This document shows positions 7,415 through 16,200 of a stretch of DNA of 64,000 nt, piece after piece. The translations under genes were made by a program, and so were the position numbers. The notes beneath the pieces were generated by a model. It saw nothing but the letters and a program-made list of their open reading frames with translations, made no database searches and was not told where the DNA came from. Origin of the DNA: Bacillus cereus group sp. RP43 (GTDB lineage Bacteria > Bacillota > Bacilli > Bacillales > Bacillaceae_G); NCBI RefSeq assembly GCF_040459645.1, contig NZ_JARVHQ010000001.1:1922001-1986000 (forward strand). Direction: 5' to 3'. Positions within the stretch are counted from its first letter, which is position 1. Every line of letters begins with the position of its first letter.

Positions 7415-8323
7415 ATGGTACAAATTCATCCGAAAACACGTATTGGTCATGTTGAATTTAAAGTAAAAGATTTAGAGCGTCAAATTGCTTTTTATGAGAA
7501 TGTAGTAGGGTTAGAAGTAATTAAGCAAGAGGGGAATAAAGCATATTTAGCTGGAAAGGGTGGTGAGAAGACACTACTTGTACTTGAGCAGTTAGAAGAT
7601 GCAGCGCTTCAAGAACCACGTACGACGGGTATATATCATGTTGCCTTTTTAGTCCCGACTCGTGAGGCTTTTGCTTCGGCATTATTTGGTGTTATTCGCA
7701 ATAAGAATGTCATTGAAAGTCCAGCTGAGCAAGAAGGGCGTTATACATATTCAAATGAAATTTTACCAATTTCAAGGTTTAATAGCGCAAGTGATCATAC
7801 GTATAGTGAGGCGTTTTACTTACAAGATTTAGAGGGTAATGGTATCGAAATATATGCAGACCGTCCACGTGATCAGTGGGGAGAAGGGCCAGGAGGAAGT
7901 ACGCCACTTGATTTAAAAGAACTAGCAACGCTCGTTGATTATGAGTTTGATGGATTACCAGCTGATACGGTAGTTGGTCACGTACATTTACGAATAGCTG
8001 ATGTCGAGAAGTCACATGAATTTTATGTAGATACAGTAGGTTTTGAAGTGCAACAGCGTGAAGATGATTGCTTATTCATTTCGGCAGGAGGCTATCATCA
8101 TCATATTGGTGCAAATACGTGGAACGGGGTAAATAACCCGCATCCACCAGCATATGAAACTGGATTAAAAGTATATACGATAGTACTACCGCATAAAGAA
8201 GCGTTAGATGAAGTGAAAGAAAGATTAATAGAAAAACAACATGAAATAAATGAAACTTCAAATGGATTTAATGTAGTAGACCCAAGTGGTATTACAGTCC
8301 AGTTTGAAATAGAAGCAGTATAA
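7415..8323 (+). CDS. Two-domain VOC protein, catechol 2,3-dioxygenase-like (CatE type)
   Basis: 302 residues made of two vicinal-oxygen-chelate modules. Candidate metal ligands are the His of IGHVEF (residue 12) and GNGIEIY in module one, and VGHVHL, YHHHIG and ITVQFE in module two. Length and layout match the B. subtilis CatE type, Fe(II) enzymes that open catechol rings next to the diol. No other aromatic-degradation gene is nearby, so the true substrate is open; a related ring-cleavage or chelate-type reaction is possible. AGGAGAGGAAG precedes the ATG. The stop codon lies inside the duplicated pentamer of a bcr1 repeat. Confidence 0.83.
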   Translation: MVQIHPKTRIGHVEFKVKDLERQIAFYENVVGLEVIKQEGNKAYLAGKGGEKTLLVLEQLEDAALQEPRTTGIYHVAFLVPTREAFASALFGVIRNKNVIESPAEQEGRYTYSNEILPISRFNSASDHTYSEAFYLQDLEGNGIEIYADRPRDQWGEGPGGSTPLDLKELATLVDYEFDGLPADTVVGHVHLRIADVEKSHEFYVDTVGFEVQQREDDCLFISAGGYHHHIGANTWNGVNNPHPPAYETGLKVYTIVLPHKEALDEVKERLIEKQHEINETSNGFNVVDPSGITVQFEIEAV

Positions 8324-8427
8324 AGTGAAACTTTAATCAGTGGGGGCTTTGTTCATCCCCCACCTAACTTCTTTGTTCCGGCTGAATTTTGAGGTGGGAG
8401 TTGTACTGCCCGTTAACGCGGGATAAA
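8320..8427 (-). repeat. bcr1-type repeat, internally deleted copy (108 bp)
   Basis: On the minus strand this runs from TTTATCCCGC to TTTCACTTTAT and aligns along its length with the copies at 35690 and 61433. It lacks a 49-bp internal block, exactly as expected from deletion between GTGGG direct repeats. Both ends carry TTTAT (ATAAA on the plus strand), the flanking pentamer known for bcr1, a B. cereus-group repeat of about 155 bp. It abuts the stop codon of the VOC gene. Confidence 0.85.
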
Positions 8428-8467
8428 ACAAGCCAGAAAGTGTGTAATCACTTTCTGGCTTGTTTTT
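8425..8467. terminator. Bidirectional terminator
   Basis: AAAACAAGCCAGAAAGTG / CACTTTCTGGCTTGTTTT, an 18-bp perfect stem with T runs on both strands. It serves the VOC gene and the convergent acetyltransferase. Confidence 0.93.
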
Positions 8468-8473
8468 AATTAT

Positions 8474-8992
8474 TTATAGCTCAATCCAATACCTTCTCAC
8501 AACATTACCATCTTCTTCAGTGAAATCTTCATCCCGGAGACCACCGTTATGTAAAATTGTTTTTTCCGAAGCTGTATTCACTTCGTCGCAAACGACAAGT
8601 GCTTTCGTGATGTTTAATTCCTTCGTTTTTTCTAGTGATAACTCTAGTAGTTTCGTAGCATAACCTTTTCTTCTTTCAGAAGGGCGAATGCCATAACCGA
8701 TATGACCGCCAGCGTTAAATAGATGATCCGTTAAACTATGACGTATATTAACAGCTCCTACAATTTTATTTTCATCTGTAACGAGCCAATACGTAGAGTC
8801 TGGTACCCAAGTTTCAGGAATATTTATTCCGTTATGTGCATCGAGTAATTCTTGAATCATAGCTGGGAAGTTAGAAGGGTCTTTTGAGATAACCCATGGA
8901 ATCATCGTTTCACCGCTATCTTTCCATTCGGTATAAAACTCTAAGTATTCTTCTTGTAAATCGGTAGTAGGTGTAAGTAAAGAGACGTTCAT
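8474..8992 (-). CDS. GNAT family N-acetyltransferase
   Basis: 172 residues of cytosolic GNAT fold. The acetyl-CoA pyrophosphate loop is IRPSERRKGYATKLL (about residues 102-116, R/QxxGxG/A type), followed by a beta-bulge strand ALVVCDEVNTAS and the C-terminal NGG turn. The mid region ETWVPDSTYWLVTDENKIVGAV is typical of the YhhY/DUF-like acetyltransferases found in bacilli. The acceptor substrate cannot be predicted. AAAGGAG lies upstream of the ATG at 8992. Single-gene unit. Confidence 0.88.
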   Translation of the reverse strand: MNVSLLTPTTDLQEEYLEFYTEWKDSGETMIPWVISKDPSNFPAMIQELLDAHNGINIPETWVPDSTYWLVTDENKIVGAVNIRHSLTDHLFNAGGHIGYGIRPSERRKGYATKLLELSLEKTKELNITKALVVCDEVNTASEKTILHNGGLRDEDFTEEDGNVVRRYWIEL

Positions 8993-9083
8993 TGTTAGTA
9001 AGCTCCTTTTCTTTATGTTTTATTTCACAAAAAATTATGAGAAAAAATGAAAGCGTTTTCTGTTTTTCTCAACCTCAGTTCAT

Positions 9084-9126
9084 GCAAACCACATTCTATT
9101 TTTAAATAAAATAGAATGTGGTTTGC
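9084..9126. repeat. 19-bp perfect inverted repeat
   Basis: GCAAACCACATTCTATTTT and its exact complement flank a 5-base centre. There is no T run on either side, so a simple terminator is doubtful. It lies between the acetyltransferase promoter and the MgtC-like gene. Confidence 0.7.
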
Positions 9127-9163
9127 AATTTAAAGTTTTTCTTATAAAATTAGGTTATTTTTA

Positions 9164-9196
9164 ATTTATGTTAATATTAAAAATATTAACATAAAT
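9164..9196. repeat. 15-bp perfect inverted repeat upstream of the MgtC-like gene
   Basis: ATTTATGTTAATATT / AATATTAACATAAAT with a 3-base centre. Its AT-rich symmetry looks like an operator or a leader hairpin about 100 bp before the start codon. Confidence 0.65.
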
Positions 9197-9305
9197 CGAT
9201 TTGGATAGTAAGTGTATTTTAATAAAATGCTTTTATATCAATGAATAGATGCATGTGATAATTTTTATTTTATCTATCTATAATGAATGAAAGGGGGAAG
9301 TGCCC

Positions 9306-9983
9306 GTGAGCTTACATATTGATTTTATTATACGAATCGGTGTTGCCGGTTTATTAGGAGCAATAATTGGAATTGAAAGGGAAATTCGATCAAAAGAAGC
9401 TGGATTAAAAACACATTTCCTAGTAGCCGTAGGGAGTGCTTTAATAATGGTCGTTTCGAAATATGCCTTTTCAGATATTGTATTTAAAGATCATATGTCT
9501 CTTGACCCAAGTCGTATTGCAGCGCAAGTTGTTAGTGGGGTAGGCTTTTTAGGTGCAGGTACAATTATTATTCAAAAGCAGGCAGTGAAAGGATTAACGA
9601 CAGCGGCTGGTTTATGGGCTACAGCGGGAATAGGATTAGCAATTGGGGCGGGAATGTATGTGGTAGGGATTGGAGCAATGATTCTCGTTTTGATTGGTTT
9701 AGAGATTGTAAGTCGTATTTTTAAGGTGCAATTTTTATTTCCGCAAAATATAACAGTGCAAATGTGTATGAATAAACACGCAGCTGTACAACAAATATTA
9801 GAAACGCTACGAGTGAAAGGTATTCCAATACTTTCATATGAAGTTGAAGCTTTACAGCAAGATACAGGGATAGTTTATAAGGTAGGGATACAGTTGAAAA
9901 ATATATCGTCCGAAGAAAAGAATGCATTTATTCAACATATGCAAACATTACCGGAAGTTACGTTTATAAAGTTAAAATCATAG
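9306..9983 (+). CDS. MgtC/SapB family membrane protein
   Basis: About 225 residues. Four to five N-terminal transmembrane helices carry the family signatures GAIIGIEREIRSKEAGLKTH and VVSGVGFLGAGTII, followed by TTAAGLWATAGIGLA. After about residue 140 comes a soluble C-terminal domain with an ACT-like look. In pathogens MgtC supports growth at low Mg2+ and inside host cells by acting on the F-ATPase, but the role of bacillus members is unclear. GTG at 9306 is preferred over GTG at 9300 because the GGGGG ribosome site is 8 rather than 2 bases away. Confidence 0.87.
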   Translation: MSLHIDFIIRIGVAGLLGAIIGIEREIRSKEAGLKTHFLVAVGSALIMVVSKYAFSDIVFKDHMSLDPSRIAAQVVSGVGFLGAGTIIIQKQAVKGLTTAAGLWATAGIGLAIGAGMYVVGIGAMILVLIGLEIVSRIFKVQFLFPQNITVQMCMNKHAAVQQILETLRVKGIPILSYEVEALQQDTGIVYKVGIQLKNISSEEKNAFIQHMQTLPEVTFIKLKS

Positions 9984-9994
9984 CGTTGAAATAG

Positions 9995-10038
9995 AGGATA
10001 GATGTAGCAGGAATTTCGCTATTATCTATCCTTTTTTT
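9995..10038 (+). terminator. Terminator of the MgtC-like gene
   Basis: AGGATAGAT / ATCTATCCT with a long loop, then TTTTTTT. Confidence 0.85.
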
Positions 10039-10188
10039 GACACAAATCGCATGAGGAGTCAAGCGTTAATTTTACTTTGCATGGATACATGTGTGAACGT
10101 TACCTTCTTTTTTCTCAATACAGAATAAATAGTCAGAATAGTAAAATAATGGAGCGGGACACTAAAAAAATGTAAGGTAGGGGAGAGC

Positions 10189-13104
10189 ATGAAAGGCTAT
10201 TCAAAAAAAGTTTTAGTAGGGGTAAGTTTTGCTAGTTTAATGTTAGGTAGTTTTCAAGGAAACATATTGGCGGAAGATACTAAGGGAGAACAAGTTTCTT
10301 ATCGAAATGTGCTGAAAATGGAGCCGGTTGGTATACAATTGCCAGTGGAAGAATTAGCTCATTCATCGAAAGTACTCGAAAACAAATCTTTTGAGAAAAG
10401 GCTACAATTTGCTGATTTATCGCAAAGACCGCCTGAAGTAAAAAAGGAAAGTAAGCAATTAGCTGTAGCGAAAACTTATACAATTGCTGAATTAAATCAG
10501 TTAAGCAATCAGCAGTTAGTAGATTTACTTGTAACAATCGATTGGGAGCAAATTACGGGGCTATTTCAGTTTAATAAGGACAGCCTTGCATTCTATCAAA
10601 ATGATAGTAGGGTGCAGGCGATTATTGATAAATTGAAGCAGCAAGGACAAGCTTATACGAAAGATGATTCAAAAGGAATTGAAACATTAGTAGAGGTATT
10701 GCGCTCTGGGTTTTATTTAGGGTTTTATAATGCAGAATTAAGTAAACTTAATGAGCGGAGCTATCATGACAAGTGCTTGCCGGCATTAAAAACGATTGCG
10801 AACAATCCAAATTTCAGCCTTGGTACATTGGAGCAAAATAGAGTTGTATCATCATATGGAAAATTAATAGGGAATGCTTCGAGTGATGTGGAAACGATAA
10901 CATCAGCTGCAAAGATTTTTAAACAATATAATGATAACTTTTCTACATTAGTAGATAATCTTTCAGCTGGCAATGCGGTTTACGATATTATGCAAGGTGT
11001 GGATTATGATATTCAATCGTATTTGTACGATACGAGAAAAGCACCAAAAGATACAGTATGGTATCAGAAAATAGATAGTTATATTAATGAGTTAAGTAGA
11101 TTTGCGTTAATGGGAACGATTACAGCGAAAAACGGCTGGCTTATTAATAATGGCATTTATTATACAGGTAGACTCGGTACATTCCATAGTACAGGGACGA
11201 AAGGATTGCAAGTTGTAACAGATGCGATGAAAATTTATCCGTATTTAGGGGAGCAATATTTCGTAGCAGCTGAGCAAATTACGACGAATTATGGCGGGAA
11301 AGATGCAAATGGTAACGTTGTTGATTTAGATCAAATACGAGAGGATGGTAAGAAAAAGTATTTGCCAAAAACGTATACATTTGATGATGGAGCAATTGTT
11401 TTAAAAGCTGGAGATAAAGTGACAGAAGAAAAAGTAAAACGGTTATATTGGGCGGCAAAAGAAGTGAAAGCTCAATTCCATCGTACTGTGGAAAGTGATC
11501 AGCCTTTAGAAAAAGGGAATCCTGATGATGTATTAACGATGGTTATTTACAATAGCCCAGCTGAATATCAATTTAACCGTCAATTGTACGGATATGAAAC
11601 GAATAACGGCGGTCTTTATATAGAAGGAACAGGTACGTTCTTTACTTATGAACGTACACCGCAGGAAAGTATTTATAGTTTAGAAGAATTGTTCCGACAT
11701 GAGTTCACGCATTACTTACAAGGTAGATATGAAGTGCCAGGACTTTGGGGACAAGGTAAGTTATATGAAAATGAGAGATTATCTTGGTTTGAAGAAGGAA
11801 ATGCTGAGTTCTTTGCAGGGGCAACGAGAACGGATAATGTTGTACCGAGAAAGAGCATTATAGGAGGACTATCTTCAAATCCAGCAGAACGTTATACGGC
11901 AGAGCGAACGTTAAATGCAAAGTATGGAACGTGGGATTTCTATAATTATTCCTTCGCTTTACAATCATATATGTACAATAAGAGATATGATATGTTTGAC
12001 AAAATTCATGATCTTATTAGGAAAAATGATGTGACAGCATATGATGCATACCGCTCTGCTTTAAGTAAAGATGCAAATTTAAATAAAGAGTATCAAGACT
12101 ATATGCAAATGTTAGTAGATAATCGTGAGAAATATAATGTGCCACTTGTGTCAGATGATTATTTAGCAACTCATGCACCGAAACCAGTTTCGGATATTGC
12201 GGCAGAAATTACAGCGGAAGCGAAATTAAATAATGTATCAGTAAAGAAAAATAAATCACAGTTCTTTAATACATTTACACTGCAAGGAACTTATACAGGT
12301 ACTACTGCAAAAGGAGAAAATGAAGACTGGAAAACAATTACGCAAAACGTTAATGATACGTTAAAACGTTTAAGTGCAAAAGAATGGACAGGCTATAAAA
12401 CAGTAACAGCTTACTTTGTGAATTACCGTGTAAATGCATCAGGGCAATTTGAGTATGACGTTGTGTTCCATGGTATTAATACAGAAGAAGGTGCAGTGAA
12501 TAAAGCGCCGGTTGCGGTTATTAATGGCCCGTATAGCGGAAATGTGAATGAAGCAATCTCGTTTAAAAGCGATGGATCAAAAGATGAAGATGGAAAAATT
12601 GCTTCTTATAAATGGGAGTTTGGCGATGGTACTGTAAGTAATGAACAAAATCCAACTCACGTGTATACAAAAGAAGGAACATATACGGCAAAATTAACAG
12701 TAACAGACGACAAAGGATTAACTAATACTGTTACAACGAATGTAACGGTTCAGAAGAAAGAAGATAATAGTGTAGAAAAAGAACCAAACAATTCATTCCA
12801 AACAGCAAATAAACTGCAGTTAAATCAATTGTTACGTGCAAGTTTAGGAAACGGTGATACAAGTGATTACTTTGAAATAAATGTAGAAACTGCAAAAAAC
12901 CTTCAAATTAACGTAACGAAGGAAAATAATATTGGGGTAAACTGGGTTCTTTATTCAGCAGCAGATTTAAATAATTATGTTACGTATGCTCAGACGCAAG
13001 GAAATAAATTAGTGGGCAGCTACAATGCGCATCCAGGTAAGTATTATTTACATGTATATCAATATGGTGGGGGAACAGGGAATTATACGGTGGAAGTGAA
13101 ATAG
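10189..13104 (+). CDS. colA: Secreted collagenase ColA (peptidase M9B)
   Basis: 971 residues. A signal peptide (basic start, hydrophobic core, cleavage near ILAED) directs export. The M9 N-terminal activator domain is followed by the peptidase domain, with zinc motif HEFTH (residues 504-508) and the downstream WFEEGNAEFF glutamates (about 535-536) that complete the metal site. Then come a PKD domain (FGDGTVSNEQNPTHVY, about 800-855) and a C-terminal PPC-type collagen-binding domain (EPNNSFQTAN onward). It degrades native collagen outside the cell. Collagenases of this group often belong to the PlcR virulence regulon, but I find only a two-mismatch PlcR-like box here. GGGGAGAG precedes the ATG. 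Confidence 0.96.
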   Translation: MKGYSKKVLVGVSFASLMLGSFQGNILAEDTKGEQVSYRNVLKMEPVGIQLPVEELAHSSKVLENKSFEKRLQFADLSQRPPEVKKESKQLAVAKTYTIAELNQLSNQQLVDLLVTIDWEQITGLFQFNKDSLAFYQNDSRVQAIIDKLKQQGQAYTKDDSKGIETLVEVLRSGFYLGFYNAELSKLNERSYHDKCLPALKTIANNPNFSLGTLEQNRVVSSYGKLIGNASSDVETITSAAKIFKQYNDNFSTLVDNLSAGNAVYDIMQGVDYDIQSYLYDTRKAPKDTVWYQKIDSYINELSRFALMGTITAKNGWLINNGIYYTGRLGTFHSTGTKGLQVVTDAMKIYPYLGEQYFVAAEQITTNYGGKDANGNVVDLDQIREDGKKKYLPKTYTFDDGAIVLKAGDKVTEEKVKRLYWAAKEVKAQFHRTVESDQPLEKGNPDDVLTMVIYNSPAEYQFNRQLYGYETNNGGLYIEGTGTFFTYERTPQESIYSLEELFRHEFTHYLQGRYEVPGLWGQGKLYENERLSWFEEGNAEFFAGATRTDNVVPRKSIIGGLSSNPAERYTAERTLNAKYGTWDFYNYSFALQSYMYNKRYDMFDKIHDLIRKNDVTAYDAYRSALSKDANLNKEYQDYMQMLVDNREKYNVPLVSDDYLATHAPKPVSDIAAEITAEAKLNNVSVKKNKSQFFNTFTLQGTYTGTTAKGENEDWKTITQNVNDTLKRLSAKEWTGYKTVTAYFVNYRVNASGQFEYDVVFHGINTEEGAVNKAPVAVINGPYSGNVNEAISFKSDGSKDEDGKIASYKWEFGDGTVSNEQNPTHVYTKEGTYTAKLTVTDDKGLTNTVTTNVTVQKKEDNSVEKEPNNSFQTANKLQLNQLLRASLGNGDTSDYFEINVETAKNLQINVTKENNIGVNWVLYSAADLNNYVTYAQTQGNKLVGSYNAHPGKYYLHVYQYGGGTGNYTVEVK

Positions 13105-13136
13105 CAAAAAGGTCGCCATTCATGGCGACCTTTTTA
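13105..13136. terminator. Bidirectional terminator between colA and the acetyltransferase
   Basis: AAAAAGGTCGCCAT / ATGGCGACCTTTTT with a 2-base loop. It serves both convergent genes. Confidence 0.94.
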
Positions 13137-13640
13137 TTACGCGTTATACCCAAATAATTTTAAATCTTCTCCTGAGTCTGAAATTATTTTTTCAAATCGC
13201 AATCCTACTTTTTCTAACAAATTGCCTGAAGCAGCATTATCTATAGAAGTAATTGCTACAATTCGTTTCATACCTAGCTTATGTACACCGTATTCGATTA
13301 CCGCAGAAGCTGATTCATAGCCGTACCCTTTCGAACGGAATTTTTCTAAAAAGGCAAAGCCGATATCAACATCTTCTAATGAATCTCTTTTAATAAGGCC
13401 GCACATGCCAAGTGGAGTGAGATCTTCTTTTCGTTCAACTAAGTAAAGACCAAAGCCCATTTTATTATACATATCGACGGGTCCGTTTAAGATGTAATTT
13501 TTTGCATCTTCTAAGTTTTTAACCCCTTTATCACCAATAAACTGAATCCATGCAGGATCGTTTACTAACTGGAGAATGAACGGAGCATCTTGTATATTGA
13601 ACCAACGAAGAGTGATTCGTTCAGTTTCAAGAACTATCAA
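13137..13640 (-). CDS. GNAT N-acetyltransferase (RimJ/RimL-like)
   Basis: 167 residues of the Acetyltransf_3 type. LETERITLRWFNIQDAPFI at the start and the loop EKFRSKGYGYESASAVIEY (CoA binding) are characteristic, with the late strand IDNAASGNLLEKVGLRFE. Homologues acetylate ribosomal-protein or small-molecule amines; the substrate here is unknown. A TTG start is used, with AAAGGTGG about 9 bases upstream. Lone minus-strand unit that shares a terminator with colA. Confidence 0.88.
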   Translation of the reverse strand: MIVLETERITLRWFNIQDAPFILQLVNDPAWIQFIGDKGVKNLEDAKNYILNGPVDMYNKMGFGLYLVERKEDLTPLGMCGLIKRDSLEDVDIGFAFLEKFRSKGYGYESASAVIEYGVHKLGMKRIVAITSIDNAASGNLLEKVGLRFEKIISDSGEDLKLFGYNA

Positions 13641-13742
13641 TCTATTGCACCACCTTTAAAAGTTATAATAATCAGTATGGATTGTGTAACACAAAAGCGC
13701 AACATATTTTAATAGAGCCCTGCTTGTTCACACAAAGTTCGA

Positions 13743-13771
13743 TTGTTTTGTATAAAAGGATATTTTATAAT
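13743..13771 (+). promoter_or_regulatory. Sigma-A promoter upstream of an early terminator
   Basis: TTGTTT, 17 bp, TATAAT, a near-consensus housekeeping promoter. Transcription would start at about 13778, some 120 bp before the DUF2871 gene. Confidence 0.6.
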
Positions 13772-13808
13772 TAGGATTAATTGTAAAGAGTGAGATGCTT
13801 ATACAATG

Positions 13809-13831
13809 ACTCCTAGGAAACTAGGAGTTTT
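13809..13831 (+). terminator. Hairpin with T run in the DUF2871 leader
   Basis: ACTCCTAG / CTAGGAGT with a GAAA loop and TTTT. It follows the 13743 promoter by about 50 bases with no ORF between, so it would release a very short RNA or act as an attenuator. Confidence 0.65.
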
Positions 13832-13895
13832 TACTATATAACTATCATTATTACTAAATATGACACATTACACATTCTACTTAAGGAGGTACATA

Positions 13896-14294
13896 ATGAA
13901 GAAATTATATAACGCATCGTTTACGTATTTAATTATTGGTTTACTATCAGGAATATTCGCTAGGGAGTATGGGAAATTTAAAGGAATACTAGGATCTACA
14001 CTATTAAATCTTTTGCATACACATACGTTAGTACTTGGCTTTTTCTTCTTTTTAATTGCTTTAGGATTAGCGAAAGTATTCGCTTTTCATGAAGTGAAAG
14101 GATTTAATAAATGGTTTGTTTTACATAATATCGCATTAACTTTAATGTTAGGATCGCTGGCAGCGAGAGGACTTCTTCAACTAAATGGAGCGGACTTTAA
14201 AGGGTTAACTTATATTGTAGGGTTTTCTCATTCTCTGATGGCATTTACTTTAGTTTGGTTTATGATTTTATTGAAAAAATCGTCTAAAATATAG
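13896..14294 (+). CDS. DUF2871 family membrane protein
   Basis: 132 residues with four predicted transmembrane helices. It matches the DUF2871 family of bacilli in its start (MKKLYNASFTYLIIGLLSGI), length and helix spacing. His residues in HTHTLVLG, FHEVKG and SHSLMAF sit near helix ends and recall haem-copper-oxidase-like small proteins, but no function is established. TAAGGAGGT lies 7 bases before the ATG at 13896; the frame extends 12 codons upstream without a ribosome site. A leader hairpin upstream may control it. Confidence 0.8.
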   Translation: MKKLYNASFTYLIIGLLSGIFAREYGKFKGILGSTLLNLLHTHTLVLGFFFFLIALGLAKVFAFHEVKGFNKWFVLHNIALTLMLGSLAARGLLQLNGADFKGLTYIVGFSHSLMAFTLVWFMILLKKSSKI

Positions 14295-14298
14295 GTTT

Positions 14299-14336
14299 AA
14301 AAAAGAACTTGTAGGGAATACTGCAAGTTCTTTTTT
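14299..14336 (+). terminator. Terminator of the DUF2871 gene
   Basis: AAAAAAGAACTTG / CAAGTTCTTTTTT around a short loop. Confidence 0.93.
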
Positions 14337-14430
14337 GCACATAAAATTTCATAAATTCAACTATTCTGATTATTTTGTATAAAAATGGTATAATTAATGT
14401 AGAGTAAATAATATAAAAGGAGAGTGTGTA

Positions 14431-15822
14431 ATGGAAATAACAATTGAGCGTTTAGTAAATGAATTAAAGGATGTACTTCCTGAAGATCAAGTAGTGGTTA
14501 ATAAGACAGTAAGAGAGTTACATAGTAAAGATGAATCTTACCATACTAGTAGTTTACCTGATGTAGTTGTTTTTCCAAAAACGACGGAAGAGGTTAGAGC
14601 AATAATGAAAGTAGCGAGTGAGCATAAAAAACCTGTCATTCCATTTGGAGTAGGATCTAGTTTAGAAGGTCATATAATTCCTTATGAAAAGGGGATTACA
14701 GTTGATTTTTCATTAATGAACAAAATACTTGAAATAAGAGAGAAAGATTTTCTAGTGAAGGTACAACCGGGAGTGACACGCTCTCAGCTCAATAAAGAAT
14801 TGAAAAAGTACGGTCTGTTTTTTAGTGTAGATCCAGGTGCAGATGCAACGTTAGGTGGAATGGCTGCTACGAATGCAAGCGGAACGACAGCGGTGAGATA
14901 TGGAGTTATGCGTGATCAAGTTCGTGATTTAGAGGTGGTACTTGCTGATGGACAAGTGATACATACTGGCAATTTAGCGGCGAAGTCATCATCAGGTTAT
15001 CATTTGAATGGTATTTTCGTAGGGTCAGAGGGAACGCTAGGATGCTTTACAGAGCTAACATTAAAAGTATACGGCATACCAGAACATGTTATGGCGGCGA
15101 GAGCATCGTTTCTAACTATAAATGATGCAGTAGAAGCTGTTATTAATATACTGCAAGCTGGCATTCCAATTGCGAGAATAGAACTTGTTGATGAATTATC
15201 TATGAAACAAGTAAATCATTATAATGAAACAAATTACAGAGAAGAACCAACACTGTTTTTAGAGTTTCACGGAAATGAAGCAGGGCTAACGCAAGATATC
15301 GAGTTTACGAAGGAAATTGTTTTTGATCATAAATGTAGAGAAGTTGCTTTTGAAACTGAAACTGCGGCGAGAAATAAATTATGGGATGCAAGACATAACT
15401 TAGCATACTCTTACGTTCATAGTTACCCTGGTAAAAAGCTAATGAGTACGGATGTTTGTGTACCAATTTCGGAATTAGCTGGCGCAATACAACATGCGAA
15501 AGAGACATTAGATAAAGTTGGTCTTGTTGGTGGTATTCTTGGTCATGTAGGAGATGGGAATTTTCACGTGCTCTTAATGATTGATCCAAATGATAAAGAT
15601 GAAGTGAGAAAAGGGGACGAAATAAACGAAAGTATCGTACTGTATGCTCTTAAACGTGGTGGAACGTGCACAGGAGAGCACGGCGTTGGAATAGGGAAGC
15701 AGAAGTATCAAGAAGAAGAGCATGGGGCTGCGCTTTTAGTAATGGAAAAAATAAAGAAAGCTCTTGATCCGCAAAATATTTTAAATCCGAATAAAATTTT
15801 TAAGTTAAAAAATAAGGAATGA
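14431..15822 (+). CDS. FAD-linked oxidase, GlcD / D-lactate dehydrogenase type
   Basis: 463 residues of the VAO/PCMH flavoprotein family. The FAD-binding segment runs from PDVVVFPKTTEEV (about 43) through the phosphate loop PFGVGSSLEGHI (about 70-81) to ATLGGMAATNASGTTAVRYG (about 139-158). The C-terminal cap domain contains GHVGDGNFHVLLM and the metal/substrate motif TGEHGVGIGK (about 421-430), as in glycolate oxidase GlcD and D-2-hydroxyacid dehydrogenases. It likely oxidises glycolate, D-lactate or a related 2-hydroxyacid. No glcE/glcF partner lies nearby. AGGAGAG lies before the ATG. The next gene begins 7 bp later. Confidence 0.88.
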   Translation: MEITIERLVNELKDVLPEDQVVVNKTVRELHSKDESYHTSSLPDVVVFPKTTEEVRAIMKVASEHKKPVIPFGVGSSLEGHIIPYEKGITVDFSLMNKILEIREKDFLVKVQPGVTRSQLNKELKKYGLFFSVDPGADATLGGMAATNASGTTAVRYGVMRDQVRDLEVVLADGQVIHTGNLAAKSSSGYHLNGIFVGSEGTLGCFTELTLKVYGIPEHVMAARASFLTINDAVEAVINILQAGIPIARIELVDELSMKQVNHYNETNYREEPTLFLEFHGNEAGLTQDIEFTKEIVFDHKCREVAFETETAARNKLWDARHNLAYSYVHSYPGKKLMSTDVCVPISELAGAIQHAKETLDKVGLVGGILGHVGDGNFHVLLMIDPNDKDEVRKGDEINESIVLYALKRGGTCTGEHGVGIGKQKYQEEEHGAALLVMEKIKKALDPQNILNPNKIFKLKNKE

Positions 15823-15828
15823 TGAAGT

Positions 15829-16176
15829 TTGGAGAAACGAATTATACACTTTGAAGGATTGGTCGTCTTATTAGCTGCGGTTTATATATATGCATTATGT
15901 AGATTTAGTTGGTTATTATTTATCGTATTACTTTTTGCGCCTGATTTAGCGATGGTGGCGTACGCTATTAACAAACGTGTCGGTGCACAAATTTATAATC
16001 TATTTCACACATATATCATATCAATATTACTTGTTTTAATAGGGGTCTATTTAAAGATGGATACAATTTTAATGGTTGGTTTAATATGGACAGCACATAT
16101 TGGAATGGATCGAATGCTTGGGTATGGATTGAAGTATGAAACTGATTTTAAGGATACGCATATTCAGAGGTTATAA
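15829..16176 (+). CDS. DUF4260 family membrane protein
   Basis: 115 residues, three to four transmembrane helices, matching DUF4260 in length and in the FAPDLAMVAYAINKRVGAQIYN and HIGMDRMLGYGLKY segments. Function unknown. A TTG start (15829) has AAGGAATGAT upstream and starts 7 bp after the FAD oxidase, so the two are probably cotranscribed. Confidence 0.8.
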   Translation: MEKRIIHFEGLVVLLAAVYIYALCRFSWLLFIVLLFAPDLAMVAYAINKRVGAQIYNLFHTYIISILLVLIGVYLKMDTILMVGLIWTAHIGMDRMLGYGLKYETDFKDTHIQRL

Positions 16177-16200
16177 AAGTGATTTGAGAAGGGTGGTCAA

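Noticed and set aside
10076..10091. PlcR-box-like sequence upstream of colA (TTTGCATGGATACATG against TATGnAnnnnTnCATA).
   Set aside because: Two mismatches at conserved palindrome positions; known PlcR boxes tolerate little change. Not listed as a feature.
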